Shown in pieces: positions 11,336 through 23,700 of a DNA stretch of 64,000 nt. This DNA is from Paragordius varius (lineage: Eukaryota > Nematomorpha). The DNA is taken from positions 6,510,001-6,574,000 of the forward strand of contig OZ176055.1 of NCBI GenBank assembly GCA_964247055.1. The letters are read 5' to 3'. Both the position numbers and the translations under genes were made by a program. Within the stretch, counting starts at the first letter, position 1. The number at the start of each line of letters is the position of its first letter. The notes under the pieces are model-generated. The model made no database searches and had not been told where the DNA came from. It saw only the letters and a program-made list of their open reading frames with translations.

Positions 11336-14300
11336 GTTATCTGCCTATATTGGCCCCGATAGTGGGAATTATATGTCATTATACGCATCACTTTTTTTAA
11401 ATAAAATTCTACTTAATTTCAAATTTCATTAAACATTTAGAATTAATAATAATATTTTAATTGTAAGCATAAAATTAACTCGGCCGAAATTGTTAATAAA
11501 AAAGAAAATAAGACAAGATGAATGTTAGAGAGTTTTCATATAAATAAAGAACATAAAATGATAAAAAACGCGAAATTATCAATTTAAATGGTATCACCAA
11601 TTTATCTTAAGTTTTTATGGTCATTTTTCGAATTATATTTTTATTTTTTTATTTCATTTTTACATTCGACAATTACTTGTAGTAATCGAAAATTTATGTT
11701 TTAAAGAAATCCAATTATTGCTGAATTTAAAGATAATTTTTGTTTTGTATAATCCATAAGACAACTAGTAAGTTTGTGGGAAGATGGTGTTCTAAACTCT
11801 AATGACTAAAACTTTAAAAATAGGACCTTATCCAAAAATCAAGAAATTTTAAGGGAGATCAGCATGAACTAATTAGTTAGTAAGAGGTGTCCATCAAAGC
11901 TCGTTAGAGGGGGTTTCAGGGGTATTCACTGTATATGTTAATTGGAAATCGGACATTTAGCATTAATCATTTTATTAAAATCTATATTTAACAGCAAATA
12001 TATATATGATTACACATATTAAATAATTTTAAAAAAATCCGTGATATGACAGTAAGTTAACGAAAAATAAACATAAAGTAGAAAATTAACTGAAATAATA
12101 TTTTTTCCTGATACTACCATTTAACATGGATTAAGTTTAGTAGTTCAATGTGTATTTTTATTTACTATACACGAACGATTAAACTATTTCAAACAAAAAT
12201 ATTATTTAACAAATATTTTTTTATAATTAATTTTGTGTTGTGACAGACATCCTTAAACATTGATCATGTTTCTAACGCTTTCACCCGCATGATAAATCGA
12301 TCAGCAATCACATTAATTGCCATTATGGCTTGTGCAGTTTGTTTACCATTTGCTTTCCTACGTGTTTGGACTTGGTCTCGTCGTAATACTCATTCTACGA
12401 CAAATTATCATCATCAAACATTTATGGGGCCTGGAACTACAATACCTGTCGGCGGTGATTTAACTCTTCAAAAATCATGTATATCAACTTTTACCAATAT
12501 TGACTTGGAGTGGTTAGTACGATTAATGTTACGGTTTGTTGGTCCGTTTGCCCTGCTTTTGTTTGCCGTGGTTTGGCTTTATTCTATCATCATAGCTCTC
12601 ATGTATAGGGTAAGTTATTGATTTTAATGTCATAAAATATACCATTTAAAATTCAAATTCACCCTTGAACAATTTTAATTCACCCTCAACAATTCAAATT
12701 CACCCTAAAATATTATCTGTTTACGGGCAAATATAACTCATCATTAACATGAAATATATTTTTACGACATTGTTTATTATTTTTTCTGCATTATATTAAT
12801 TTTAAACAGAATTTCATATTTAAAAATATTGTAAAATAAAGGTAATTTTTAATCTAAAATACCTAATTTATTTTAGGGTGAATTTGAATTGTTCGAGGGT
12901 GAATTTGAATTGTTCAAGGTGAATTTGATCGATCAGGGGTTAATTCGAACTAAATGGTATATATTGGCTTGTTGGAATTACATGTATAGTTAAAATAAAG
13001 TTAGATAACATATATTAATATAATAGGTATTATACAGGGATTTTCCAATCAGACACCGTAATTCGAGTTACAGTTGCTTAACTTGTTGTCTCTAGTTCCG
13101 GTTCCAGATATTTTTTAGGGAAAACCATTTCCAAACTTTTTTGAAATCATTTTTTGCCGACAAAGTTCCAAAATACCTGTTAATTACAAATGCGGTTTCT
13201 GTATTAACGACATTTCATAGATAAAACTAATTTAGCGCATAATTATTTACTCACAATTATTATTTAAATATTGAATTCATTGCAAAATATTTTTTACAAG
13301 ATTGTTTTATGAATCGTCTATCTCTATATAAATAAAAAAACTTTCTTTTTTAGGCAAACCTTAGTAATATGCTCTATCCCCTTCCATCACGTTGGCAAGA
13401 ACGCATATTTTATTTGCTTATCATAGTGGCCCTAGCCTTTTTATTCATACACCTCTTGTATCATCTATCGCGTCAAACAAATTATCAGCTCTATTTTATT
13501 GATTGGGAATATGCTATAATTAATACTAATGCCGATGAGCTTGAACAAAATTCTACTACATCTAATTGGAAGGCAAATGAAAACATTAATCAACAAGAAA
13601 AAGGTGAAAACTCTGCCCAAAAGATACCACCCCCCATGGAGAATTTGAATGAGAGCACACCGCAACAAGTAGATGAATCTATAAAGTTGCACAGGAGCAA
13701 AAAATCACACGATCACAAAGTTAAACGGTATATATTATTTGATTTACTTCTCTAGAATAAAATATTGATTTACTCATGTTTTATATGGTATTATTTTTTG
13801 ATCTACTTTAATTGCTTTTTACCAAAATATATTCTCAGTGTTTGAAATCAATTTTTCAGGATGAAGTTTGACATTTTTCAAAGTGTTATGAGCAGAATCT
13901 TTATATTAATATGATATCCTTTTATCTCTAAAAAATGTATAAATTATTTTTGATCTTTCTTTCCCCTTAAAATTCACCATAAACTTGAATGACTTTAGCA
14001 CCAAAAATAAAAGTCGAAAAGACACGCCAGAATCACAAGAACAACCGAATGCGCACTTTGAACCTGGTCATTTAGCGATTGTTAATTCAGCTAGTAATAA
14101 AAATCAATTTTATCAATCCAATCTTGGAACTATGAATGTTGATGAACCATTTAATCCGACGATGTCAAATAAATTTTTACCTCAACACCAACAACAAGCT
14201 TTTCAGCATACACCTTCTCAATACCCCTTCAATAATTTTTCTCCATCATTTAACGCGAATAGTAATACGGGATTTTTGTCAAATTTATTGTCACGATTCA

Positions 14301-17300
14301 ATGTTCAGCCTTCTTCTTCGTATGACAATCGCAGCAAACATATCCCATCTTCTAATTTTCCATATCGAGGAGAATGCAACCCTACACCATATTACACGCA
14401 AAATGTTAATTTTAACAATAATAATACGGGTAATTTGAAAGAATATGCGGATAATATAAAATTTTCTCCTGAGAATTATGGACACCTAAATCAAAATACC
14501 AACAATTCCAATCCTTATGACGCAGGAGATTCAAGGAAGATGAGAAAAACTAAAACGTCTGAACGCGAAAATAGAAATGTGTATCAGGTTAGCTATTATA
14601 TGATTATATTTAAGTATAATGCATTTTAACATTTAATTCCTTTATTAATGCATTTTAATATGCAACTTAAAAATAGATTTGATTATCATGCCCCCTTTTC
14701 CGAAATAAGATTTTACTTTTTAAGATACAACCATTAAAAGATTACCCCCTTACAAATTATAGTATTTTGAAATTTTTACACAATTCATCAATTAGAATAA
14801 TATAACCGTAGATGTGAAATAGTAAAGGGAAGATTAAATTATAAACTTATTTAAAGTTATAACACGTTACAAATATTATTATTAAGGAAATAGGTATAAA
14901 AATTTTAAACTAACAAAAGAAATTTTTATCCAAATTTAATGCAGTGGTTCCCAAAAGGGGGCGTAGAAAAATCTAAGGGGGGAGGCGCGAAAAATTTGGA
15001 GAATTTAATTATAAAATATCACTAGAAACAAAATGTAGTTTAATAAGATTTTAGGTGTAATTTATCATTATTGGTCCCCGATATGCAGAAAATATTTCAG
15101 CTATCGCAGATACAAGGATCTCATCGATTATGATTTTTATAATATTATAATAAGTTTACATTTTTATGAGGGGGGGGGGGGGGGGGGGGGGGCAAAAATG
15201 TATTTTAAATTTGGGGAAGCGTGAACAAAAAAAGGTTGGGAACCACTGGTATAATGTATAATTGATTTAAACTATAACAGAATCACCCTAGGACAAAATC
15301 GACCCCACAATACGCAAACCAAGGATTTATGGAGAGCACTGATGATGATGATAATGTTTTAATTAACGATCCAGCACCTTATAATGGTGCATCAAAACCA
15401 GAAAAAAGCTCTGATAACAAAGAAAAATCCATTGCGGAAACACGTAAAACAAAGCACCATAAGAAAGGTTAATGCATAAAGTTATATTAAAATTTTTTCT
15501 CGTTTATCTGGCAAAAACAATTTGATTCTACATGAGCTAAGCCAATTATCAATATAAGAATAGTTTGATTAAGGATACTGAATTATAATGATAGACCTTT
15601 TGTAACTCTTTCTATGTTCCTCATGTTAAAAATTACTTAAGGTGGCAAAATGGGTCATTACAATAAAATTTTAATCTATTTTGAGGGTGCTTAAAAATTT
15701 TTTATTCGCCATGTATTTGTTTCAAATATCTCTTCCAACAATTAACAGATCATTTGCGAAAAAGAACTCGGCGGCACAAAAATATTAATGATGAGGAAGG
15801 ATCCACAACTCAATCATCTCAACCAAATCCACAATCCAATCCATCGCAATTCATTTATTGCAATAATGCAAGTCGCATTTTGTATAGCATTCATGCTTGG
15901 TGTCGATTACAAACGTATAGGGAAATACCTAACCGAACAATTTTGTTTTTAGGACTCTTTATATTATATGTAAGCCTTTTACCTCGTATCGGAATGTTTT
16001 AAAATGTTTAAGATATACAAGATTAGATGTTCATATATTTTATTAAAATATATTAGAGTTATAATGATGCGGATGATGAAAATATGAGGGAGATATGTTT
16101 TTCACAGTGTTTTATAAATTTTAAATATAATATGTTTAAAACATCCGTTTTATTTTAATAAATATTACGCATTTTTCACAAAAGATGTATAAAATGGTTA
16201 ACATATAAAAAAGCTTTACAAATGGTCGTTCGACTGGTTCATTTATTATTTTTTTAAAAATAATATAATGTTTTCAAAAGTTTTAAAAAATTGTTTTTTA
16301 ACATGATAACGGCGAGACCCTTAAGTATCTTTACACATTTATTCCACATCAAAATTTATTCTATAGTTTTTGGACAATAATCCGAAAGATCATTGCTATA
16401 CTGGAAATAACCCGGCTGGAATTGAAATTACAGCTCACGGTTCTGTGCGTTTAAGATGTATGCCTCAAAGTGGCATCCTACGTTTTGCTATTATTGCAAG
16501 TGTTTATGCATTACTTGCCCTTGTGTTTTGGATTGGACGAAAGCTTTTGCTTTATTTGGTAAATGAAATAATTTTCTAGATGCTTATTAAAACGGAACAT
16601 GAAATTTTTTGGTGATTGGTAGTTTTGTGTTAGTATTATAGATTATTCAGCCTATATCTAATTTTGAAATGTTTTTTACTAAATAATATATTTTGGATTT
16701 TCGCTTAAGAGCATGTAGTTTTTTTTCTATTTTATAAAATATTAATGGGGTCTATTATATATATATATATATATATATATATTAATATACATATTTAGTA
16801 CAACTCCGTTAAAATTCTGAACAAAAATGATTACAAATTGGGCGCCTTAAACAACTTTCTTGATACGTGCAAAACGCTAAATATATCCATATTCATATTG
16901 AAAGAAAGGAATTATGCAATCTATTATCACGCACAAAATACGTTTGGTCGAGCCGATGTCAGTTATGAGGAATACCTTTATCGAATTAGATATAAGAAAG
17001 TACGATGATTACGACACTACATTTTTAGTTTATATGAAAAGGTCCTCTAAATATGTAAAAGAGCAAAAGTTTTTTTTGCATAAAGAGCCGCAATTTAAAA
17101 AGTAAAAATCAAATGATTTTGTTTTATTTTTTTATATAGTTAATAAAAGTAGGATTGTTAAAAACGGGCATTATATAGGCTGCATACGAAAATTTTTGCA
17201 GTAAAAAATGGTTGACTTTTTCTTTTTACATTACGGTTTATTAAACTTTGACTGTTACTTTACATTATATTACGCCGTCTTATATATTTGTATTTTACTA

Positions 17301-19825
17301 TCTAAATAATTAATTTAAGTATCACCAGGTTATGAGTATATGCATTCATATGACCGTGGCTATGATTATTAAAATAATCAATCGTAAAATTTAACGCCCG
17401 ATTTGATTTATTATAAACAATGGTGTTAATAAATTTTATGTACAAATAACGTAAAGTTTTTAAATATTACCAAATTTGGCTTGATTGTTATAAATATGAT
17501 TGAATAATATTAAAAGCAATTTGAACAGTGTACTTCATTTTGTTTCGTGAACGAATAACATAATTTTTTTCTTAAGATGATGACTGCATATAAGCTTGAA
17601 TGACTACATATCTAAAAAGCAATCAGGCCCGTTATTATTTATAACCCTAGGTATCACTATTAAAATAGGTTTTTTAAATAAATAAATTTATATAGCAATA
17701 AACATTTTTATTACACAAGGAAATGATGGCACAACTTAAAATGGTTCGTGATTCCGCCCTTGCAGTTTTAGCTCCTCTCCCCAACTTAGATACGCAGTTG
17801 GATGAAGCCACAACCTATTACAAAGCTATGACAGGTCTCGGCGATCCAAACATAATGTCCATAAGTCCGTCAAAAGCAAGTGGTGTGCAATCAAACATGG
17901 GTGAAGGTATAAAATACAATTATTTTTAACTGTTTTGGATTAAAAGTTTGTTTTCATCGTGATTATATTTGCTTGATTTGCGGATAATTTGATACAAGGT
18001 TGATAAATGTTAGCAAAAATTATAAAACAAGTATTATTCTCCCCTACTTTTCTCTAAAAAATTTGTAAAATTTTATACCAAAATATAAAAGATAAAATGT
18101 TTCGGAATTCTTTGAAATCTAGGTTTTGATTATAAAATTGATTTAGGAAACCCATTTGGTTTCAACAATATTTTTCAATTATTCCATTTTGTTAAAAAAC
18201 TTTTTCGGTTGGGAACCTTGCTTTTGATGATACATTATGATTACTTATTTGTCCTGCATTTAGTTATTATAAATTTTGATAATATTTGGTCAGAGATTTG
18301 AAAATTTTATACTAATTTTACTTAAATAACTAGAAACAGGAGCAAACATAAGTCCCAACAATCAAATGATCCCTTATATGTCATTGGAGATTGGTAAATG
18401 TTACGAAATTTCACTTAGTTTGCCGGCTTGTACTGTAATTAATCAAGCGCTCTTTGCCATTCAACAGGTATATATTATGGTTAAATCGAATTAACTTGGT
18501 ACTTTTTATTAAAAACTTATCGTTTAATTTTAATTGTCCTATTTTTTGTAATAATTCCAACAAATATTAAATATTCTTTTTAAAATAATTCCAATTATTT
18601 CGGATTTTAGCCTTTGATTACCCAATTCTTGTCATTTACTGTCCCTGGTAAGTTGTATGTCTCCCGTAACTCTGTCAATGTGTTGTCTGTTTATTTCGCA
18701 CACATATTATTAATATAATCACTGCTTCTTATATTTTTAATTTCAAAGTGTCTCCTTTTGCATATTGGTTCATCCTAGTGTCATATAATAATCATAAAAT
18801 TGAAATTATGCACAAACGTAAAAACAAAAATTCATATTGTTTTAAAAAGACAACCATATCTTTTTAGCCTTGATTTTTTAATTATAATCGTTTTGTGTTG
18901 CAAAATTTGAATGTCGTTTATATATTTGCGACTTGTATTCATGTAATTTGTGTAGCGCGAAAAAGGAATTCTTTAAATAGTAAATAAAATTGTTTTTTTA
19001 GTGCATACTTTTTGTGTGAATAATATCAATTTTTACTGTATATTCCTGCATATTGAAAGGGTTAAATTTTGTGTAAAATTAAAAAAAGGTTTACAAGACG
19101 ATAATGCCATGTTTGAAAAACGGTTAATGGCTTGGCAGTACACGAACAGTTTAATGGTTGAGTTTTTGAGCGGACGTCTGGCTCCCTACATGTCCTATCA
19201 AATTGTTAATAAAACTTGGTTAGAGCGGATTTTATCATTTGAATCTTTGCAGCCATTAGATGTCTCATATATTTATCCACGTAAGCTTTTTTTGATAAAG
19301 TTAATTTGAAAAAGTTTTGGTCTAAACAATTTTGTAATTCTTTACATTTTCATAAAATATTTTAGTTTTTTATCTTTGGATGAGCATTTAAGTGCTGGAA
19401 ATAATAATTTAGGCTTTTCTTTCGGGCAAAAAAACGTAGTTGAATCTTTTAAATAAAAACACATTGTAAAAATTTAAAAAACCTACTCTATTATATGGCA
19501 AACTTACCCCTATTTAACTAGTTTTATTTTTAATAAATTTATATTTTTGGTAGAATCGGAAAATAATGGTGTAATGAAAAGACTTTTATTATGGGACCAT
19601 CAAATATACTTGTTTGTGCTTGAGTTGTTGATCGTAATATGCATCGATTATGCTACGCTTGGTTTTACACATCATTGGTTTAATGCTCTCTTACCTGGCG
19701 TTTGGATTGCATGTATTTTTGATTGGGTAAACTAGATTTTTATTGCGATATTTGCAATCATATATAATATATTAGCGTTTAATTATCGATTTTTCAACCT
19801 TAATTTTAAACTTTTTGGGTGAATC

Positions 19826-19863
<38 letters not shown>

Positions 19864-19990
19864 ATGAACTATTTAATATGTGTATAATTGTTTGAAAATT
19901 TTAAAATTTTAGTTGATTTGCAAACTGTTGTATTTGGCAAGCAAACGGAACATTTGTGCCAAAACTATGGTGGATTTTAATCTTATTTAA
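7589..19990 (+). CDS. TMEM67: Meckelin (TMEM67), at least 22 exons
   Basis: Meckelin is a multi-pass protein of the ciliary transition zone (MKS module). Exons read: 7589-7771, 7795-7986, 8010-8063, 8089-8207, 8235-8301, 9522-9674, 9756-9819, 10178-10378, 10776-10865, 10933 to about 11035, 12247-12609, 13354-13727, 13999-14587, 15281-15467, 15749-15969, 16367-16558, 16799-16999, 17720-17906, 18334-18393, 19089-19280, 19554-19726, 19913-19990. Phases agree at every junction except around 11035-12247, where an exon is probably missed. Family landmarks: NLTACNFLANLCVLYHF (human NLTSCQALGNMCV), MVTAFDIHGRN, FYRRFFLYENIASPVS, LYFIDWE (VFFIDWE), LNISIFILKERNYAIYYHA, WLERILSFESLQPLD, and the C-terminus LASKRNICAKTMVDFNLI. 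About 1350 codons (human 995): the cytosolic loop after FIDWE carries an Asn/Gln/Ser-rich insertion of some 350 residues, while the N-terminal Cys-rich region looks missing. Confidence 0.88.
7772..7794 (+). other. 23-nt mini-intron 1 of TMEM67
   Basis: GT...TTTTAG. It leaves phase 0 on both sides; being 23 nt long it would shift the frame if retained. The downstream exon (FIKEVGKHLPENLTFLKF) is open only after its removal. Confidence 0.75.
7987..8009 (+). other. 23-nt mini-intron 2 of TMEM67
   Basis: GT...AATAG, phase 0. Without removal the frame stops at once (TAA inside). After it comes an 18-codon exon at 8010-8063 (SIQVFNANILRLADYACK). Confidence 0.72.
8064..8088 (+). other. 25-nt mini-intron 3 of TMEM67
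   Basis: GT...TTATAG, phase 0. It joins ...ADYACK to IKNNLTACNFLANLCV, which together match the human ACW-x-x-ANLTSCQALGNMCV block, so homology crosses this junction. Confidence 0.82.
8208..8234 (+). other. 27-nt mini-intron 4 of TMEM67
   Basis: GT...TTTTTAG, phase 2 (AG|T). It contains in-frame stops. The next exon (8235-8301) then joins, phase 0, to 9522 across a 1.2-kb intron, showing the two intron classes side by side. Confidence 0.78.
8455..9205 (+). repeat. Two diverged tandem copies of a repeat in TMEM67 intron 5
   Basis: Bases about 8640-8840 and 9060-9205 share an ordered set of blocks: GAAAAA(A/G)TAGC(G/A)GCG(A/G)AAAAGTT, then ATGCGCCT(A/C)AA, then AAATCGC...ATACCCCA. The similarity is patchy, so this is an old duplicated repeat of unknown class within the 8302-9521 intron. 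A possible ORF at 9218-9457 has no support as an exon. Confidence 0.4.
11287..11332 (+). repeat. (TA)n microsatellite
   Basis: About 23 TA units within a TMEM67 intron. Shorter TA runs also stand at about 16757-16783, 19829-19861, 20017-20043 and 24559-24585, all intronic or intergenic. Confidence 0.95.
12640..12959. mobile_element. TACC-ended MITE with iterated termini, copy 1
   Basis: Ends TACCATTT...AAATGGTA, flanked by A/T that would fit a TA target. Inside each end the unit TTCAAATTCACCCTTGAACAA is repeated two or three times, inverted between the ends, around an AT-rich core with no coding potential. It lies in the TMEM67 intron 12610-13353. Four more copies occur in the window. Confidence 0.65.
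14942..15248. mobile_element. Non-autonomous hAT element, 307 bp, with a G23 tract
   Basis: Terminal inverted repeats are CAGTGGTTCCCAA at 14942 and TTGGGAACCACTG ending at 15248, a typical hAT end. The flanking 8-mers ATTTAATG and GTATAATG agree at six of eight bases and may be an eroded target duplication. A run of 23 G residues lies at 15170-15192. There is no coding capacity. It sits in a TMEM67 intron, 32 bp before the exon starting at 15281. Confidence 0.8.
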
Positions 19991-20783
19991 TTTTAATTGT
20001 TTCAATATAGCTAATTTATATATATATATATATATATATATACCACCCGTTTTAATTATTCAGCTGTTTTTTTTCACATTTTAAATAACAATAAATATTA
20101 TTTACAATATCTTTAATTCATTTAACCATTTTACTGTACTTTTGTGAGTTTTGAGAAAGCTTTAACACAGGTGTAAATAGGTCTCCTGCAAAACGCTTAA
20201 AATATTCCTATATTAAATTTTATGTTTTTTATTACATTTTAAACCCAAATTATAAGTCTGAAACCAATTCGATTGATTCATGTTTATTGCCAATAATAAA
20301 CTTGTATAATTAGACAAAATAGCCAACAATACCGTTATAAGAGGCTCATTTACGAATTAGTAAATTGGTAAGATCTTTCTAAGATTGGCCGGTTCTGTCT
20401 GTAAAACCAATCAAAGCACAATATCAATCTTAAAATCAAGTTAAAACAAAAAATTATGAATTAAATTATTTGCAATCATGCAAATAACATTATAAATGAC
20501 TAATATGTAAATAAATAAAATATTATTTACAATTTTTTTCAAATTAAATATATAACGTAATATATAATCATGAATTTTGATGATTATTTTTATAAGCGGT
20601 AAACTATATTCGTTTACGGTCAAACCTAACCCTGTATTCATGCAGATTCTTTTGAGGACACCTATAATAATAATTAATTTCTTAAATTTATTTTGTAATA
20701 TTCAACTTTTTACTTATAAATATTTACATGTAAAATAAAAATATGATATATTTTTTTCAAGTACATTCACATAATATGCATAA
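19991..20783. other. Convergent intergenic region TMEM67 / KIDINS220
   Basis: About 790 bases between the TAA of TMEM67 and the stop of KIDINS220, which point towards each other. It should hold both 3' UTRs and poly(A) signals. AATAAA-type hexamers occur, but in such AT-rich DNA they are weak evidence. A (TA)n run lies at 20017-20043. No gene was recognised. Confidence 0.6.
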
Positions 20784-23700
20784 TTAAATCCAATCCATAA
20801 AAGTTTTTTTGTGTTTTGTTTGAACTTTCGGGTTTATTGTTTTTACCGAGTCATCTGCTGCATTCATTTGGCTCTCGTTTGATGAATTGAGGTCCAACGC
20901 TTTAGCCAAGGGGTCAAAACGAATTTCTGATTCAGATTTGCAAATTTTACTAAAATATTATTAATATTATTATTATTTTAAGTAATTTATTTATTGAACC
21001 ATTATAAAATGGGAAAAATAGTATTTATTAATTAAAGGCATTATGTAAATATTTGAAAGCGACATATATATATATATATATAAATATAAATAGTTTTATA
21101 CAGTTTGAGGATAAATAACCCCGGTTAAATCACAAAAAAACCAAATTATTGGCACACACTATAAATAAATAAATATAAAATTTACCCATCTGACAGACGG
21201 ACTATATAGGATAAAATATATTTTGTATTATCGAAAAAAACGGAATTTAATAATGTAAAAGGCAAGCAAGGATCGAAATCAAATACCTCAAAATATTAGA
21301 TTTAACCTTGGAAAATTTTGAAGTCTCATCAAGCCTTTTTGTGTCATCAGATGTTAGAGTATTGTTATTATTGCTGTTATTATTATTTGTATTTTCTTCT
21401 ACTTTTAAGGTTTTTTCCATATTTTGATTTTCATTTTTTGCTTGTTGGGAAGTTTCCAGAATAAATGGAGAAATAGTATTTGAAGAATTATTTAGGAGAT
21501 CGTTCGAAGAAGACGACGATGAGGTGGATGATGAACTTGTGTTATGATCTGAAAATCAAAATCAAAATTTTTTTTGTGATTTTGTTTTAATTTAGATATA
21601 TATAAGGATAGGGAAAGCATTATTTTAATGATATATAAAGAGGTGTAATATTCTATAAAGAGTGAGGTGAGTTATACTATTGTTTGGTTAAGGCGTTTTT
21701 TTGTCAAAAAATAAAAAAATTATTGTTAGAAATTTAGTTGGTATAAAACAAAGTTATTTTATGATAAATAAATAATAATTATTTTTTGTCATTTTAATTA
21801 TGATTAGTCATTTTAATTTTTTATCCATTGAAAACGATACTATTAAAAATGGTAAATTCTGGATATACAGTATGCATATTGATGGTTGCTTATTTCAAAT
21901 TATAGTAGATTTGCAACACATGAGTGTATGGAAAAAAGAAAGGAAATAATTGTTTATTCAATATTTTGTTGTTTTTTTCCATACACTATTGTGAATCGCC
22001 CTACTATTGTGTGAAATAAGCACCATTAAAATGCATACTGTAATTTAGAAAATAATACTAGAACTAAATTATTATCGAAAAAAGATTTTTGTTATAATAT
22101 AGCCGATTTTTGGAAAAACATGATATGGTTTATGTAGAAAAGGTAATTTTATTTTAGTTTGTTTGAAATTAGTATTGGATGTAAATGTAACAAAATTCTA
22201 CTCTTTCTCTAAGGGGTCAAACCGCATAAAAAGGTTCATGCTAAAAATAAAATTAGTTATTTTATAATTATATAACCGTTAACATCAGCCGGGCTCAGTG
22301 GTATAGCATTTTCAGACGTTGATAAGATTGATGATTTAGGTATTTGATTATCAGCTGATCTGATAACGACATTGCTTTTGTTATCGAAAGATGGGGTAGA
22401 GCTATTTGCACTTTGTAAGACGGAAAAAGATGCAGGGATATTACCTGTAGACATCCCTAAAAGTAATATTTTATGGGTATTTTTACAAAAATAAGTGCAT
22501 AATTAATATGTATACAGGATATTTAATTAAGAGGTAATGACCATCACCCATAACTAAGTATTTATCACAAAAAATGTTTCCTAAAATCATGAATTTATCA
22601 AATGCTTACAATCATTTGAAGTTTTATTAGTTTTATGTCTATTGATAAACATATGAATATTGTGACAAGTTATGCTCATAAGCCGTCAGAGTTACAGTTA
22701 ACCGGTTATCAATATTATATATTGCAAAAAAAGAAAAGAATTATGGTTTGTTGTAAATATTTCACTCTATATAATTAAAAAGGAGAATAAAATAAACTAA
22801 CCTAAACTATTTTTTCGTTGTCTCAATTTTTCCAAGTCCTCTTTGACACGCGTTTCACGGCGTTCAAGGTGCATTACAGACCTCGGGCAATAATCCAGTT
22901 GGGCATAATAGGGATTGTTTTCTTCACATTCAATCTTTTTGCGTAACTTACTTTCCTTTTGTCGCAAACTGGATTCTTTGTGAGCAATGGAACTATATAC
23001 ATATATACATATGATTATGAGACGAAATAAAATTATAAAGACAAAACGTAAAAACTAAAGTACAATTTTTAAGACAACCACATTTTAAAATTCCTATTAT
23101 TTACAATATCACTCATAAGTTTGGGTTGCAAAATGGGAAATAGAGATGTTTGTTCTTGTAAACATACACATTTATATATAATTAAATAGTTTATACATGA
23201 TAACATAATGTTATGTTATGTATGGTTATCTTTTCTTAAAACATTTGTTTAGTTTTACATTTTGTCTGTAGTTAGATTATTTTTAATAAAATCATTTATT
23301 GATGGCCAAATATTTTACATTCTATCTTGTTCAACTTGGCTGGCTAATGATACATTTTGAGAATTTTCAGATGATGGTTCTAGTAACAATGTTTTATCAT
23401 CAGAATCCTTGGATGGTATATTGGTGACTGTAAATTGTTTTTCTAATCTGCGCCCCTATATTTTTAATAAAAATAAAAACGCATAAAATTACAGACTTAA
23501 AAATATAAAATTTCATTCATTATATTTTTTCGATAAAACTTAAAACGAGTATAACTATAGGAGGAAAAGCATGTAAATTTTGTCATCCAATATATCATAT
23601 TTTTCCTCCTTTTTAAAGATAAATGAAAACGCATAATAAAATTTTAGAGAAAAAAAAGTATGTTAAATTTACCATCGAATCCATTATAATTTTTTCCCTG

